A stretch of 64,000 nt of DNA from Nemertoderma westbladi (Eukaryota > Xenacoelomorpha > Nemertodermatida > Nemertodermatidae): the NCBI GenBank assembly GCA_032718475.1, contig JAUCBJ010009105.1, forward strand, positions 1 to 64,000. Reading direction: 5' to 3'. Below are positions 22,701-37,700 of the stretch, piece after piece. The notes under the pieces were generated by a model, which searched no databases, was not told where the DNA came from, and was given only the letters and a program-made list of their open reading frames with translations. Position 1 is the first letter of the stretch, and every line of letters begins with the position of its first letter. Made by a program: the position numbers and the translations under genes.

Positions 22701-25700
22701 TGAATTCTCTGGTGTTTAGTGTTCGTTACGAACCAGTGATTGTTTTATCCTGAGGACGCTAATCTGTTCCTGAATTCTCTGGTGTTTAGTGTTCGTTACG
22801 CACCTGTGATTGTTTTATCCTGAGGACGCTAATCTGTTCCTGAATTCTCTGGTGTTTAGTGTTCGTTACGCACCTGTGATTGTTTGTTCCTGAGGACGCT
22901 AATCTGTTACTGAATTCTCTGGTGTTTAGTGTTCGTTACGAACCAGTGATTGTTTTATCCTGAGGACGCTAATCTGTTCCTGAATTCTCTGGTGTTTAGT
23001 GTTCGTTACGCACCTGTGATTGTTTCATCCTGAGGACGCTAATCTGTTCCTGAATTCTCTGGTGTTTAGTGTTCGTTACGCACCTGTGATTGTTTCATCC
23101 TGAGGACGCTAATCTGTTCCTGAATTCTCTGGTGTTTAGTGTTCGTTACGCACCTGTGATTGTTTCATCCCGAGGACGCTAATCTGTTCCTGAATTCTCT
23201 GGTGTTTAGTGTTCGTTACGCACCTGTGATTGTTTCATCCTGAGGACGCTAATCTGTTCCTGAATTCTCTGGTGTTTAGTGTTCGTTACGCACCTGTGAT
23301 TGTTTCATCCTGAGGACGCTAATCTGTTCCTGAATTCTCTGGTGTTTAGTGTTCGTTACGCACCTGTGATTGTTTCATCCTGAGGACGCTAATCTGTTCC
23401 TGAATTCTCTGGTGTTTAGTGTTCGTTACGCACCTGTGATTGTTTCATCCTGAGGACGCTAATCTGTTCCTGAATTCTCTGGTGTTTAGTGTTCGTTACG
23501 CACCTGTGATTGTTTCATCCTGAGGACGCTAATCTGTTCCTGAATTCTCTGGTGTTTAGTGTTCGTTACGCACCTGTGATTGTTTCATCCTGAGGACGCT
23601 AATCTGTTCCTGAATTCTCTGGTGTTTAGTGTTCGTTACGAACCAGTGATTGTTTTATCCTGAGGACGCTAATCTGTTCCTGAATTCTCTGGTGTTTAGT
23701 GTTCGTTACGCACCTGTGATTGTTTCATCCTGAGGACGCTAATCTGTTCCTGAATTCTCTGGTGTTTAGTGTTCGTTACGAACCAGTGATTGTTTCATCC
23801 TGAGGACGCTAATCTGTTCCTGAATTCTCTGGTGTTTAGTGTTCGTTACGCACCTGTGATTGTTTCATCCTGAGGACGCCAATCTGTTCCTGAATTCTCT
23901 GGTGTTTAGTGTTCGTTACGAACCAGTGATTGTTTCATCCTGAGGACGCTAATCTGTTCCTGAATTCTCTGGTGTTTAGTGTTCGTTACGAACCTGTGAT
24001 TGTTTTATCCTGAGGACGCTAATCTGTTCCTGAATTCTCTGGTGTTTAGTGTTCGTTACGAACCAGTGATTGTTTTATCCTGAGGACGCTAATCTGTTCC
24101 TGAATTCTCTGGTGTTTAGTGTTCGTTACGCACCTGTGATTGTTTCATCCTGAGGACGCTAATCTGTTCCTGAATTCTCTGGTGTTTAGTGTTCGTTACG
24201 AACCAGTGATTGTTTCATCCTGAGGACGCTAATCTGTTCCTGAATTCTCTGGTGTTTAGTGTTCGTTACGCACCTGTGATTGTTTCATCCTGAGGACGCT
24301 AATCTGTTCCTGAATTCTCTGGTGTTTAGTGTTCGTTACGAACCAGTGATTGTTTCATCCTGAGGACGCTAATCTGTTCCTGAATTCTCTGGTGTTTAGT
24401 GTTCGTTACGAACCTGTGATTGTTTTATCCTGAGGACGCTAATCTGTTCCTGAATTCTCTGGTGTTTAGTGTTCGTTACGCACCTGTGATTGTTTCACCC
24501 TGAGGACGCTAATCTGTTCCTGAATTCTCTGGTGTTTAGTGTTCGTTACGCACCTGTGATTGTTTCATCCTGAGGACGCTAATCTGTTCCTGAATTCTCT
24601 GGTGTTTAGTGTTCGTTACGCACCTGTGATTGTTTCATCCTGAGGACGCTAATCTGTTCCTGAATTCTCTGGTGTTTAGTGTTCGTTACGAACCTGTGAT
24701 TGTTTTATCCTGAGGACGCTAATCTGTTCCTGAATTCTCTGGTGTTTAGTGTTCGTTACGCACCTGTGATTGTTTCATCCTGAGGACGCTAATCTGTTCC
24801 TGAATTCTCTGGTGTTTAGTGTTCGTTACGAACCTGTGATTGTTTCATCCTGAGGACGCTAATCTGTTCCTGAATTCTCTGGTGTTTAGTGTTCGTTACG
24901 CACCTGTGATTGTTTTATCCTGAGGACGCTAATCTGTTCCTGAATTCTCTGGTGTTTAGTGTTCGTTACGAACCTGTGATTGTTTCATCCTGAGGACGCT
25001 AATCTGTTCCTGAATTCTCTGGTGTTTAGTGTTCGTTACGCACCTGTGATTGTTTTATCCTGAGGACGCTAATCTGTTCCTGAATTCTCTGGTGTTTAGT
25101 GTTCGTTACGCACCTGTGATTGTTTCATCCTTAGGACGCTAATCTGTTCCTGAATTCTCTGGTGTTTAGTGTTCGTTACGCACCTGTGATTGTTTCATCC
25201 TGAGGACGCTAATCTGTTCCTGAATTCTCTGGTGTTTAGTGTTCGTTACGCACCTGTGATTGTTTCATCCTGAGGACGCTAATCTGTTCCTGAATTCTCT
25301 GGTGTTTAGTGTTCGTTACGCACCTGTGATTGTTTCATCCTGAGGACGCTAATCTATTCCTGAATTCTCTGGTGTTTAGTGTTCGTTACGAACCTGTGAT
25401 TGTTTCACCCTGAGGACGCTAATCTGTTCCTGAATTCTCTGGTGTTTAGTGTTGGTTACGCACCTGTGATTGTTTCATCCTGAGGACGCTAATCTGTTCC
25501 TGAATTCTCTGGTGTTTAGTGTTCGTTACGAACCTGTGATTGTTTTATCCTGAGGACGCTAATCTGTTCCTGAATTCTCTGGTGTTTAGTGTTCGTTACG
25601 CACCTGTGATTGTTTCACCCTGAGGACGCTAATCTGTTCCTGAATTCTCTGGTGTTTAGTGTTCGTTACGCACCTGTGATTGTTTCATCCTGAGGACGCT

Positions 25701-28700
25701 AATCTGTTCCTGAATTCTCTGGTGTTTAGTGTTCGTTACGCACCTGTGATTGTTTCATCCTGAGGACGCTAATCTGTTCCTGAATTCTCTGGTGTTTAGT
25801 GTTCGTTACGAACCTGTGATTGTTTTATCCTGAGGACGCTAATCTGTTCCTGAATTCTCTGGTGTTTAGTGTTCGTTACGAACCTGTGATTGTTTCATCC
25901 TGAGGACGCTAATCTGTTCCTGAATTCTCTGGTGTTTAGTGTTCGTTACGCACCTGTGATTGTTTTATCCTGAGGACGCTAATCTGTTCCTGAATTCTCT
26001 GGTGTTTAGTGTTCGTTACGAACCTGTGATTGTTTCATCCTGAGGACGCTAATCTGTTCCTGAATTCTCTGGTGTTTAGTGTTCGTTACGCACCTGTGAT
26101 TGTTTTATCCTGAGGACGCTAATCTGTTCCTGAATTCTCTGGTGTTTAGTGTTCGTTACGAACCTGTGATTGTTTCATCCTGAGGACGCTAATCTGTTCC
26201 TGAATTCTCTGGTGTTTAGTGTTCGTTACGCACCTGTGATTGTTTTATCCTGAGGACGCTAATCTGTTCCTGAATTCTCTGATGTTTAGTGTTCGTTACG
26301 CACCAGTGATTGTTTCATCCTGAGGACGCTAATCTGTTCCTGAATTCTCTGGTGTTTAGTGTTCGTTACGAACCTGTGATTGTTTCATCCTGAGGACGCT
26401 AATCTGTTCCTGAATTATCTGGTGTTTAGTGTTCGTTACGAACCAGTGATTGTTTCATCCTGAGGACGCTAATCTGTTCCTGAATTCTCTGGTGTTTAGT
26501 GTTCGTTACGAACCTGTGATTGTTTTATCCTGAGGACGCTAATCTGTTCCTGAATTCTCTGGTGTTTAGTGTTCGTTACGAACCAGTGATTGTTTCATCC
26601 TGAGGACGCTAATCTGTTCCTGAATTCTCTGGTGTTTAGTGTTCGTTACGCACCTGTGATTGTTTTATCCTGAGGACGCTAATCTGTTCCTGAATTCTCT
26701 GGTGTTTAGTGTTCGTTACGAACCTGTGATTGTTTTATCCTGAGGACGCTAATCTGTTCCTGAATTCTCTGGTGTTTAGTGTTCGTTACGAACCAGTGAT
26801 TGTTTCATCCTGAGGTCGCTAATCTGTTCCTGAATTCTCTGGTGTTTAGTGTTCGTTACGAACCTGTGATTGTTTCATCCTGAGGACGCTAATCTGTTCC
26901 TGAATTCTCTGGTGTTTAGTGTTCGTTACGCATCTGTGATTGTTTCATCCTGAGGACGCTAATCTGTTCCTGAATTCTCTGGTGTTTAGTGTTCGTTACG
27001 CACCTGTGATTGTTTCATCCTGAGGACGCTAATCTGTTCCTGAATTCTCTGGTGTTTAGTGTTCGTTACGCATCTGTGATTGTTTCATCCTGAGGACGCT
27101 AATCTGTTCCTGAATTCTCTGGTGTTTAGTGTTCGTTACGCACCTGTGATTGTTTTATCCTGAGGACGCTAATCTGTTCCTGAATTCTCTGGTGTTTAGT
27201 GTTCGTTACGCACCTGTGATTGTTTTATCCTGAGGACGCTAATCTGTTCCTGAATTCTCTGCTGTTTAGTGTTCGTTACGCACCTGTGATTGTTTCATCC
27301 TGAGGACGCTAATCTGTTCCTGAATTCTCTGGTGTTTAGTGTTCGTTACGCACCTGTGATTGTTTCATCCTGAGGACGCTAATCTGTTCCTGAATTCTCT
27401 GGTGTTTAGTGTTCGTTACGCACCTGTGATTGTTTCATCCTGAGGACGCTAATCTGTTCCTGAATTCTCTGGTGTTTAGTGTTCGTTACGCACCTGTGAT
27501 CGTTTCATCCTGAGGACGCTAATCTGTTCCTGAATTCTCTGGTGTTTAGTGTTCGTTACGAACCTGTGATTGTTTCATCCTGAGGACGCTAATCTGTTCC
27601 TGAATTCTCTGGTGTTTAGTGTTCGTTACGCACCTGTGATTGTTTTATCCTGAGGACGCTAATCTGTTCCTGAATTCTCTGCTGTTTAGTGTTCGTTACG
27701 CACCTGTGATTGTTTCACCCTGAGGACGCTAATCTGTTCCTGAATTCTCTGGTGTTTAGTGTTCGTTACGCACCTGTGATTGTTTTATCCTGAGGACGCT
27801 AATCTGTTCCTGAATTCTCTGCTGTTTAGTGTTCGTTACGCACCTGTGATTGTTTCACCCTGAGGACGCTAATCTGTTCCTGAATTCTCTGGTGTTTAGT
27901 GTTCGTTACGCACCTGTGATTGTTTCATCCTGAGGACGCTAATCTGTTCCTGAATTCTCTGGTGTTTAGTGTTCGTTACGCACCTGTGATTGTTTCATCC
28001 TGAGGACGCTAATCTGTTACTGAATTCTCTGGTGTTTAGTGTTCGTTACGAACCTGTGATTGTTTCATCCTGAGGTCGCTAATCTGTTCCTGAATTCTCT
28101 GGTGTTTAGTGTTCGTTACGAACCTGTGATTGTTTCATCCTGAGGACGCTAATCTGTTCCTGAATTCTCTGGTGTTTAGTGTTCGTTACGCATCTGTGAT
28201 TGTTTCATCCTGAGGACGCTAATCTGTTCCTGAATTCTCTGGTGTTTAGTGTTCGTTACGCACCTGTGATTGTTTCATCCTGAGGACGCTAATCTGTTCC
28301 TGAATTCTCTGGTGTTTAGTGTTCGTTACGCATCTGTGATTGTTTCATCCTGAGGACGCTAATCTGTTCCTGAATTCTCTGGTGTTTAGTGTTCGTTACG
28401 CACCTGTGATTGTTTTATCCTGAGGACGCTAATCTGTTCCTGAATTCTCTGGTGTTTAGTGTTCGTTACGCACCTGTGATTGTTTTATCCTGAGGACGCT
28501 AATCTGTTCCTGAATTCTCTGCTGTTTAGTGTTCGTTACGCACCTGTGATTGTTTCATCCTGAGGACGCTAATCTGTTCCTGAATTCTCTGGTGTTTAGT
28601 GTTCGTTACGCACCTGTGATTGTTTCATCCTGAGGACGCTAATCTGTTCCTGAATTCTCTGGTGTTTAGTGTTCGTTACGCACCTGTGATTGTTTCATCC

Positions 28701-31700
28701 TGAGGACGCTAATCTGTTCCTGAATTCTCTGGTGTTTAGTGTTCGTTACGCACCTGTGATCGTTTCATCCTGAGGACGCTAATCTGTTCCTGAATTCTCT
28801 GGTGTTTAGTGTTCGTTACGAACCTGTGATTGTTTCATCCTGAGGACGCTAATCTGTTCCTGAATTCTCTGGTGTTTAGTGTTCGTTACGCACCTGTGAT
28901 TGTTTTATCCTGAGGACGCTAATCTGTTCCTGAATTCTCTGCTGTTTAGTGTTCGTTACGCACCTGTGATTGTTTCACCCTGAGGACGCTAATCTGTTCC
29001 TGAATTCTCTGGTGTTTAGTGTTCGTTACGCACCTGTGATTGTTTTATCCTGAGGACGCTAATCTGTTCCTGAATTCTCTGCTGTTTAGTGTTCGTTACG
29101 CACCTGTGATTGTTTCACCCTGAGGACGCTAATCTGTTCCTGAATTCTCTGGTGTTTAGTGTTCGTTACGCACCTGTGATTGTTTCATCCTGAGGACGCT
29201 AATCTGTTCCTGAATTCTCTGGTGTTTAGTGTTCGTTACGCACCTGTGATTGTTTCATCCTGAGGACGCTAATCTGTTACTGAATTCTCTGGTGTTTAGT
29301 GTTCGTTACGAACCTGTGATTGTTTCATCCTGAGGACGCTAATCTGTTACTGAATTCTCTGGTGTTTAGTGTTCGTTACGAACATGTGATTGTTTCATCC
29401 TGAGGAAGCTAATCTGTTACTGAAATCTCTGGTGTTTAGTGTTCGTTACGAACCTGTGATTGTTTCATCCTGAGGACGCTAATCTGTTACTGAATTCTCT
29501 GGTGTTTAGTGTTCGTTACGAACCTGTGATTGTTTCATCCTGAGGACGCTAATCTGTTCCTGAATTCTCAGGTGTTTAGTGTTCGTTACGCACCTGTGAT
29601 TCTTTCATCCTGAGGACGCTAATCTGTTCCTGAATTCTCTGGTGTTTAGTGTTCGTTACGCACCAGTGATTGTTTCATCCTGAGGACGCTAATCTGTTCC
29701 TGAATTCTCTGGTGTTTAGTGTTCGTTACACACCTGTGATTGTTTCATCCTGAGGACGCTAATCTGTTCCTGAATTCTCTGGTGTTTAGTGTTCGTTACG
29801 CACCTGTGATTGTTTCATCCTGAGGACGCTAATCTGTTCCTGAATTCTCTGGTGTTTAGTGTTCGTTACGAACCTGTGATTGTTTCATCCTGAGGACGCT
29901 AATCTGTTCCTGAATTCTCTGGTGTTTAGTGTTCGTTACGCACCTGTGATTGTTTCATCCTGAGGACGCTAATCTGTTCCTGAATTCTCTGGTGTTTAGT
30001 GTTCGTTACGCACCTGTGATTGTTTCATCCTGAGGACGCTAATCTGTTCCTGAATTCTCTGGTGTTTAGTGTTCGTTACGAACCTGTGATTGTTTCATCC
30101 TGAGGACGCTAATCTGTTCCTGAATTCTCTGGTGTTTAGTGTTCGTTACGCATCTGTGATTGTTTCATCCTGAGGACGCTAATCTGTTCCTGAATTCTCT
30201 GGTGTTTAGTGTTCGTTACGAACCTGTGATTGTTTCATCCTGAGGACGCTAATCTGTTCCTGAATTCTCTGGTGTTTAGTGTTCGTTACGCATCTGTGAT
30301 TGTTTCATCCTGAGGACGCTAATCTGTTCCTGAATTCTCTGGTGTTTAGTGTTCGTTACGAATCAGTGATTGTTTCATCCTGAGGTCGCTAATCTGTTCC
30401 TGAATTCTCTGGTGTTTAGTGTTCGTTACGAACCTGTGATTGTTTCATCCTGAGGACGCTAATCTGTTCCTGAATTCTCTGGTGTTTAGTGTTCGTTACG
30501 AACCTGTGATTGTTTCATCCTGAGGACGCTAATCTGTTCCTGAATTCTCTGGTGTTTAGTGTTCGTTACACACCTGTGATTGTTTCATCCTGAGGACGCT
30601 AATCTGTTCCTGAATTCTCTGGTGTTTAGTGTTCGTTACGAATCTGTGATTGTTTCATCCTGAGGACGCTAATCTGTTCCTGAATTCTCTGGTGTTTAGT
30701 GTTCGTTACGAACCTGTGATTGTTTCATCCTGAGGACGCTAATCTGTTCCTGAATTCTCTGGTGTTTAGTGTTCGTTACGAATCTGTGATTGTTTCATCC
30801 TGAGGACGCTAATCTGTTCCTGAATTCTCTGGTGTTTAGTGTTCGTTACGAACCAGTGATTGTTTCATCCTGAGGACGCTAATCTGTTACTGAATTCTCT
30901 GGTGTTTAGTGTTCGTTACGAACCTGTGATTGTTTCATCCTGAGGACGCTAATCTGTTACTGAATTCTCTGGTGTTTAGTGTTCGTTACGCACCTGTGAT
31001 TGTTTTATCCTGAGGACGCTAATCTGTTCCTGAATTCTCTGGTGTTTAGTTTTCGTTACGCACCTGTGATTGTTTCATCCTGAGGACGCTAATCTGTTCC
31101 TGAATTATCTGGTGTTTAGTGTTCGTTACGCACCTGTGATTGTTTCATCCTAAGGACGCTAATCTGTTCCCGAATTCTCTGGTGTTTAGTGTTCGTTACG
31201 AACCTGTGATTGTTTCATCCTTAGGACGCTAATCTGTTCCTGAATTCTCTGGTGTTTAGTGTTCGTTACGCACCTGTGATTGTTTCATCCTGAGGACGCT
31301 AATCTGTTACTGAATTCTCTGGTGTTTAGTGTTCGTTACGAACCTGTGATTGTTTCATCCTGAGGACGCTAATCTGTTCCTGAATTCTCTGGTGTTTAGT
31401 GTTCGTTACGAACCTGTGATTGTTTCATCCTGAGGACGCTAATCTGTTCCTGAATTCTCTGGTGTTTAGTGTTCGTTACGCACCTGTGATTGTTTCATCC
31501 TGAGGACGCTAATCTGTTCCTGAATTCTCTGGTGTTTAGTGTTCGTTACGCACCTGTGATTGTTTCATCCTGAGGACGCTAATCTGTTCCTGAATTCTCT
31601 GGTGTTTAGTGTTCGTTACGCACCTGTGATTGTTTCATCCTGAGGACGCTAATCTGTTCCTGAATTCTCTGGTGTTTAGTGTTCGTTACGCACCTGTGAT

Positions 31701-34700
31701 TGTTTCATCCTGAGGACGCTAATCTGTTCCTGAATTCTCTGGTGTTTAGTGTTCGTTACGAATCTGTGATTGTTTCATCCTAAGGACGCTAATCTGTTCC
31801 TGAATTCTCTGGTGTTTAGTGTTCGTTACGAACCTGTGATTGTTTCATCCTGAGGACGCTAATCTGTTCCTGAATTCTCTGGTGTTTAGTGTTCGTTACG
31901 CATCTGTGATTGTTTCATCCTGAGGACGCTAATCTGTTCCTGAATTCTCTGGTGTTTAGTGTTCGTTACAAACCTGTGATTGTTTCATCCTAAGGACGCT
32001 AATCAGTTCCTGAATTCTCTGGTGTTTAGTGTTCGTTACGAACATGTGATTGTTTCATCCTGAGGACGCTAATCTGTTCCTGAATTCTCTGGTGTTTAGT
32101 GTTCGTTACGAACATGTGATTGTTTCATCCTGAGGACGCTAATCTGTTCCTGAATTCTCTGGTGTTTAGTGTTCGTTACGCACCTGTGATTGTTTCATCC
32201 TGAGGACGCTAATCTGTTCCTGAATTCTCTGGTGTTTAGTGTTCGTTACGCACCTGTGATTGTTTCATCCTGAGGACGCTAATCTGTTCCTGAATTCTCT
32301 GGTGTTTAGTGTTCGTTACGCATCTGTGATTGTTTCATCCTGAGAACGCTAATCTGTTCCTGAATTCTCTGGTGTTTAGTGTTCGTTACGCATCTGTGAT
32401 TGTTTCATCCTGAGGACGCTAATCTGTTCCTGAATTCTCTGGTGTTTAGTGTTCGTTACGAACATGTGATTGTTTCATCCTGAGGACGCTAATCTGTTCC
32501 TGAATTCTCTGGTGTTTAGTGTTCGTTACGAACCTGTGATTGTTTCATCCTGAGGACGCTAATCTGTTCCTGAATTCTCTGGTGTTTAGTGTTCGTTACG
32601 AACATGTGATTGTTTCATCCTGAGGACGCTAATCTGTTCCTGAATTCTCTGGTGTTTAGTGTTCGTTACGCATCTGTGATTGTTTCATCCTGAGGACGCT
32701 AATCTGTTCCTGAATTCTCTGGTGTTTAGTGTTCGTTACGAACATGTGATTGTTTCATCCTGAGGACGCTAATCTGTTCCTGAATTCTCTGGTGTTTAGT
32801 GTTCGTTACGAACATGTGATTGTTTCATCCTGAGGACGCTAATCTGTTCCTGAATTCTCTGGTGTTTAGTGTTCGTTACGCACCTGTGATTGTTTCACCC
32901 TGAGGACGCTAATCTGTTCCTGAATTCTCTGGTGTTTAGTGTTCGTTACGCACCTGTGATTGTTTCATCCTGAGGACGCTAATCTGTTCCTGAATTCTCT
33001 GGTGTTTAGTGTTCGTTACGAACATGTGATTGTTTCATCCTGAGGACGCTAATCTGTTCCTGAATTCTCTGGTGTTTAGTGTTCGTTACGCACCTGTGAT
33101 TGTTTCATCCTGAGGACGCTAATCTGTTCCTGAATTCTCTGGTGTTTAGTGTTCGTTACGAACATGTGATTGTTTCATCCTGAGGACGCTAATCTGTTAC
33201 TGAATTCTCTGGTGTTTAGTGTTCGTTACGCACCTGTGATTGTTTCATCCTGAGGACGCTAATCTGTTCCTGAATTCTCTGGTGTTTAGTGTTCGTTACG
33301 AACATGTGATTGTTTCATCCTGAGGACGCTAATCTGTTCCTGAATTCTATGGTGTTTAGTGTTCGTTACGCACCTGTGATTGTTTCATCCTGAGGACGCT
33401 AATCTGTTCCTGAATTCTCTGGTGTTTAGTGTTCGTTACGCATCTGTGATTGTTTCATCCTGAGGACGCTAATCTGTTCCTGAATTCTCTGGTGTTTAGT
33501 GTTCGTTACGCATCTGTGATTGTTTCATCCTGAGGACGCTAATCTGTTCCTGAATTCTCTGGTGTTTAGTGTTCGTTACGCATCTGTGATTGTTTCATCC
33601 TGAGGACGCTAATCTGTTCCTGAATTCTCTGGTGTTTAGTGTTCGTTACGAACATGTGATTGTTTCATCCCGAGGACGCTAATCTGTTCCTGAATTCTCT
33701 GGTGTTTAGTGTTCGTTACGAACCTGTGATTGTTTCATCCTGAGGACGCTAATCTGTTCCTGAATTCTCTGGTGTTTAGTGTTCGTTACGAACCAGTGAT
33801 TGTTTTATCCTGAGGACGCTAATCTGTTCCTGAATTCTCTGGTGTTTAGTGTTCGTTACGCATCTGTGATTGTTTCATCCTGAGGACGCTAATCTGTTCC
33901 TGAATTCTCTGGTGTTTAGTGTTCGTTACGAACATGTGATTGTTTCATCCTGAGGACGCTAATCTGTTCCTGAATTCTCTGGTGTTTAGTGTTCGTTACG
34001 CACCTGTGATTGTTTCATCCTGAGGACGCTAATCTGTTCCTGAATTCTCTGGTGTTTAGTGTTCGTTACGAACCTGTGATTGTTTCATCCTAAGGACGCT
34101 AATCTGTTCCTGAATTCTCTGGTGTTTAGTGTTCGTTACGCATCTGTGATTGTTTCATCCTGAGGACGCTAATCTGTTCCTGAATTCTCTGGTGTTTAGT
34201 GTTCGTTACGAACATGTGATTGTTTCATCCTGAGGACGCTAATCTGTTCCTGAATTCTCTGGTGTTTAGTGTTCGTTACGAATCTGTGATTGTTTCATCC
34301 TGAGGACGCTAATCTGTTCCTGAATTCTCTGGTGTTTAGTGTTCGTTACGCACCTGTGATTGTTTCATCCTGAGGACGCTAATCTGTTCCTGAAATCTCT
34401 GGTGTTTAGTGTTCGTTACGCATCTGTGATTGTTTCATCCTGAGGACGCTAATCTGTTCCTGAATTCTCTGGTGTTTAGTGTTCGTTACGCATCTGTGAT
34501 TGTTTCATCCTGAGGACGCTAATCTGTTCCTGAATTCTCTGGTGTTTAGTGTTCGTTACGAACCTGTGATTGTTTTATCCTGAGGACGCTAATCTGTTCC
34601 TGAATTCTCTGGTGTTTAGTGTTCGTTACGCATCTGTGATTGTTTCATCCTGAGGACGCTAATCTGTTCCTGAATTCTCTGGTGTTTAGTGTTCGTTACG

Positions 34701-37700
34701 AACCTGTGATTGTTTTATCCTGAGGACGCTAATCTGTTCCTGAATTCTCTGGTGTTTAGTGTTCGTTACGCATCTGTGATTGTTTCATCCTGAGGACGCT
34801 AATCTGTTCCTGAATTCTCTGGTGTTTAGTGTTCGTTACGCATCTGTGATTGTTTCATCCTGAGGACGCTAATCTGTTCCTGAATTCTCTGGTGTTTAGT
34901 GTTCGTTACGCATCTGTGATTGTTTCATCCTGAGGACGCTAATCTGTTCCTGAATTCTCTGGTGTTTAGTGTTCGTTACGCATCTGTGATTGTTTCATCC
35001 TGAGGACGCTAATCTGTTCCTGAATTCTCTGGTGTTTAGTGTTCGTTACGCATCTGTGATTGTTTCATCCTGAGGACGCTAATCTGTTCCTGAATTCTCT
35101 GGTGTTTAGTGTTCGTTACGAACATGTGATTGTTTCATCCTGAGGACGCTAATCTGTTCCTGAATTCTCTGGTGTTTAGTGTTCGTTACGCATCTGTGAT
35201 TGTTTCATCCTGAGGACGCTAATCTGTTCCTGAATTCTCTGGTGTTTAGTGTTCGTTACGCATCTGTGATTGTTTCATCCTGAGGACGCTAATCTGTTCC
35301 TGAATTCTCTGGTGTTTAGTGTTCGTTACGAACATGTGATTGTTTCATCATGAGGACGCTAATCTGTTCCTGAATTCTCTGGTGTTTAGTGTTCGTTACG
35401 AACCTGTGATTGTTTCATCCTGAGGACGCTAATCTGTTCCTGAATTCTCTGGTGTTTAGTGTTCGTTACGCATCTGTGATTGTTTCATCCTGAGGACGCT
35501 AATCTGTTCCTGAATTCTCTGGTGTTTAGTGTTCGTTACGAACATGTGATTGTTTCATCCTGAGGACGCTAATCTGTTCCTGAATTCTCTGGTGTTTAGT
35601 GTTCGTTACGCACCTGTGATTGTTTCATCCTGAGGACGCTAATCTGTTCCTGAATTCTCTGGTGTTTAGTGTTCGTTACGCACCTGTGATTGTTTCATCC
35701 TGAGGACGCTAATCTGTTCCTGAATTCTCTGGTGTTTAGTGTTCGTTACGCACCTGTGATTGTTTCATCCTGAGGACGCTAATCTGTTCCTGAATTCTCT
35801 GGTGTTTAGTGTTCGTTACGAACATGTGATTGTTTCATCCTGAGGACGCTAATCTGTTCCTGAATTCTCTGGTGTTTAGTGTTCGTTACGAACCTGTGAT
35901 TGTTTCATCCTAAGGACGCTAATCTGTTCCTGAATTCTCTGGTGTTTAGTGTTCGTTACGAACATGTGATTGTTTCATCCTGAGGACGCTAATCTGTTCC
36001 TGAATTCTCTGGTGTTTAGTGTTCGTTACGCACCTGTGATTGTTTCATCCTGAGGACGCTAATCTGTTCTTGAATTCTCTGGTGTTTAGTGTTCGTTACG
36101 CATCTGTGATTGTTTCATCCTGAGGACGCTAATCTGTTCCTGAATTCTCTGGTGTTTAGTGTTCGTTACGCACCTGTGATTGTTTCATCCTGAGGACGCT
36201 AATCTGTTCTTGAATTCTCTGGTGTTTAGTGTTCGTTACGCACCTGTGATTGTTTCATCCTGAGGACGCTAATCTGTTCTTGAATTCTCTGGTGTTTAGT
36301 GTTCGTTACGCACCTGTGATTGTTTCATCCTGAGGACGCTAATCTGTTCCTGAATTCTCTGGTGTTTAGTGTTCGTTACGCACCTGTGATTGTTTCATCC
36401 TGAGGACGCTAATCTGTTCCTGAATTCTCTGGTGTTTAGTGTTCGTTACGCACCTGTGATTGTTTCATCCTGAGGACGCTAATCTGTTCCTGAATTCTCT
36501 GGTGTTTAGTGTTCGTTACGCACCTGTGATTGTTTCATCCTGAGGACGCTAATCTGTTCCTGAATTCTCTGGTGTTTAGTGTTCGTTACGCACCTGTGAT
36601 TGTTTCATCCTGAGGACGCTAATCTGTTCCTGAATTCTCTGGTGTTTAGTGTTCGTTACGCATCTGTGATTGTTTCATCCTGAGGACGCTAATCTGTTCC
36701 TGAATTCTCTGGTGTTTAGTGTTCGTTACGCACCTGTGATTGTTTCATCCTGAGGACGCTAATCTGTTCCTGAATTCTCTGGTGTTTAGTGTTCGTTACG
36801 CACCTGTGATTGTTTCATCCTGAGGACGCTAATCTGTTCCTGAATTCTCTGGTGTTTAGTGTTCGTTACGCACCTGTGATTGTTTCATCCTGAGGACGCT
36901 AATCTGTTCCTGAATTCTCTGGTGTTTAGTGTTCGTTACGCACCTGTGATTGTTTCATCCTGAGGACGCTAATCTGTTCTTGAATTCTCTGGTGTTTAGT
37001 GTTCGTTACGCACCTGTGATTGTTTCATCCTGAGGACGCTAATCTGTTCCTGAATTCTCTGGTGTTTAGTGTTCGTTACGCATCTGTGATTGTTTCATCC
37101 TGAGGACGCTAATCTGTTCCTGAATTCTCTGGTGTTTAGTGTTCGTTACGAACCTGTGATTGTTTCATCCTTAGGACGCTAATCTGTTCCTGAATTCTCT
37201 GGTGTTTAGTGTTCGTTACGCACCTGTGATTGTTTCATCCTGAGGACGCTAATCTGTTCCTGAATTCTCTGGTGTTTAGTGTTCGTTACGCACCTGTGAT
37301 TGTTTCATCCTGAGGACGCTAATCTGTTCCTGAATTCTCTGGTGTTTAGTGTTCGTTACGCACCTGTGATTGTTTCACCCTGAGGACGCTAATCTGTTCC
37401 TGAATTCTCTGGTGTTTAGTGTTCGTTACGCACCTGTGATTGTTTCATCCTGAGGACGCTAATCTGTTCCTGAATTCTCTGGTGTTTAGTGTTCGTTACG
37501 AACATGTGATTGTTTCATCCTGAGGACGCTAATCTGTTCCTGAATTCTCTGGTGTTTAGTGTTCGTTACGAACATGTGATTGTTTCATCCTGAGGACGCT
37601 AATCTGTTCCTGAATTCTCTGGTGTTTAGTGTTCGTTACGCACCTGTGATTGTTTCACCCTGAGGACGCTAATCTGTTCCTGAATTCTCTGGTGTTTAGT

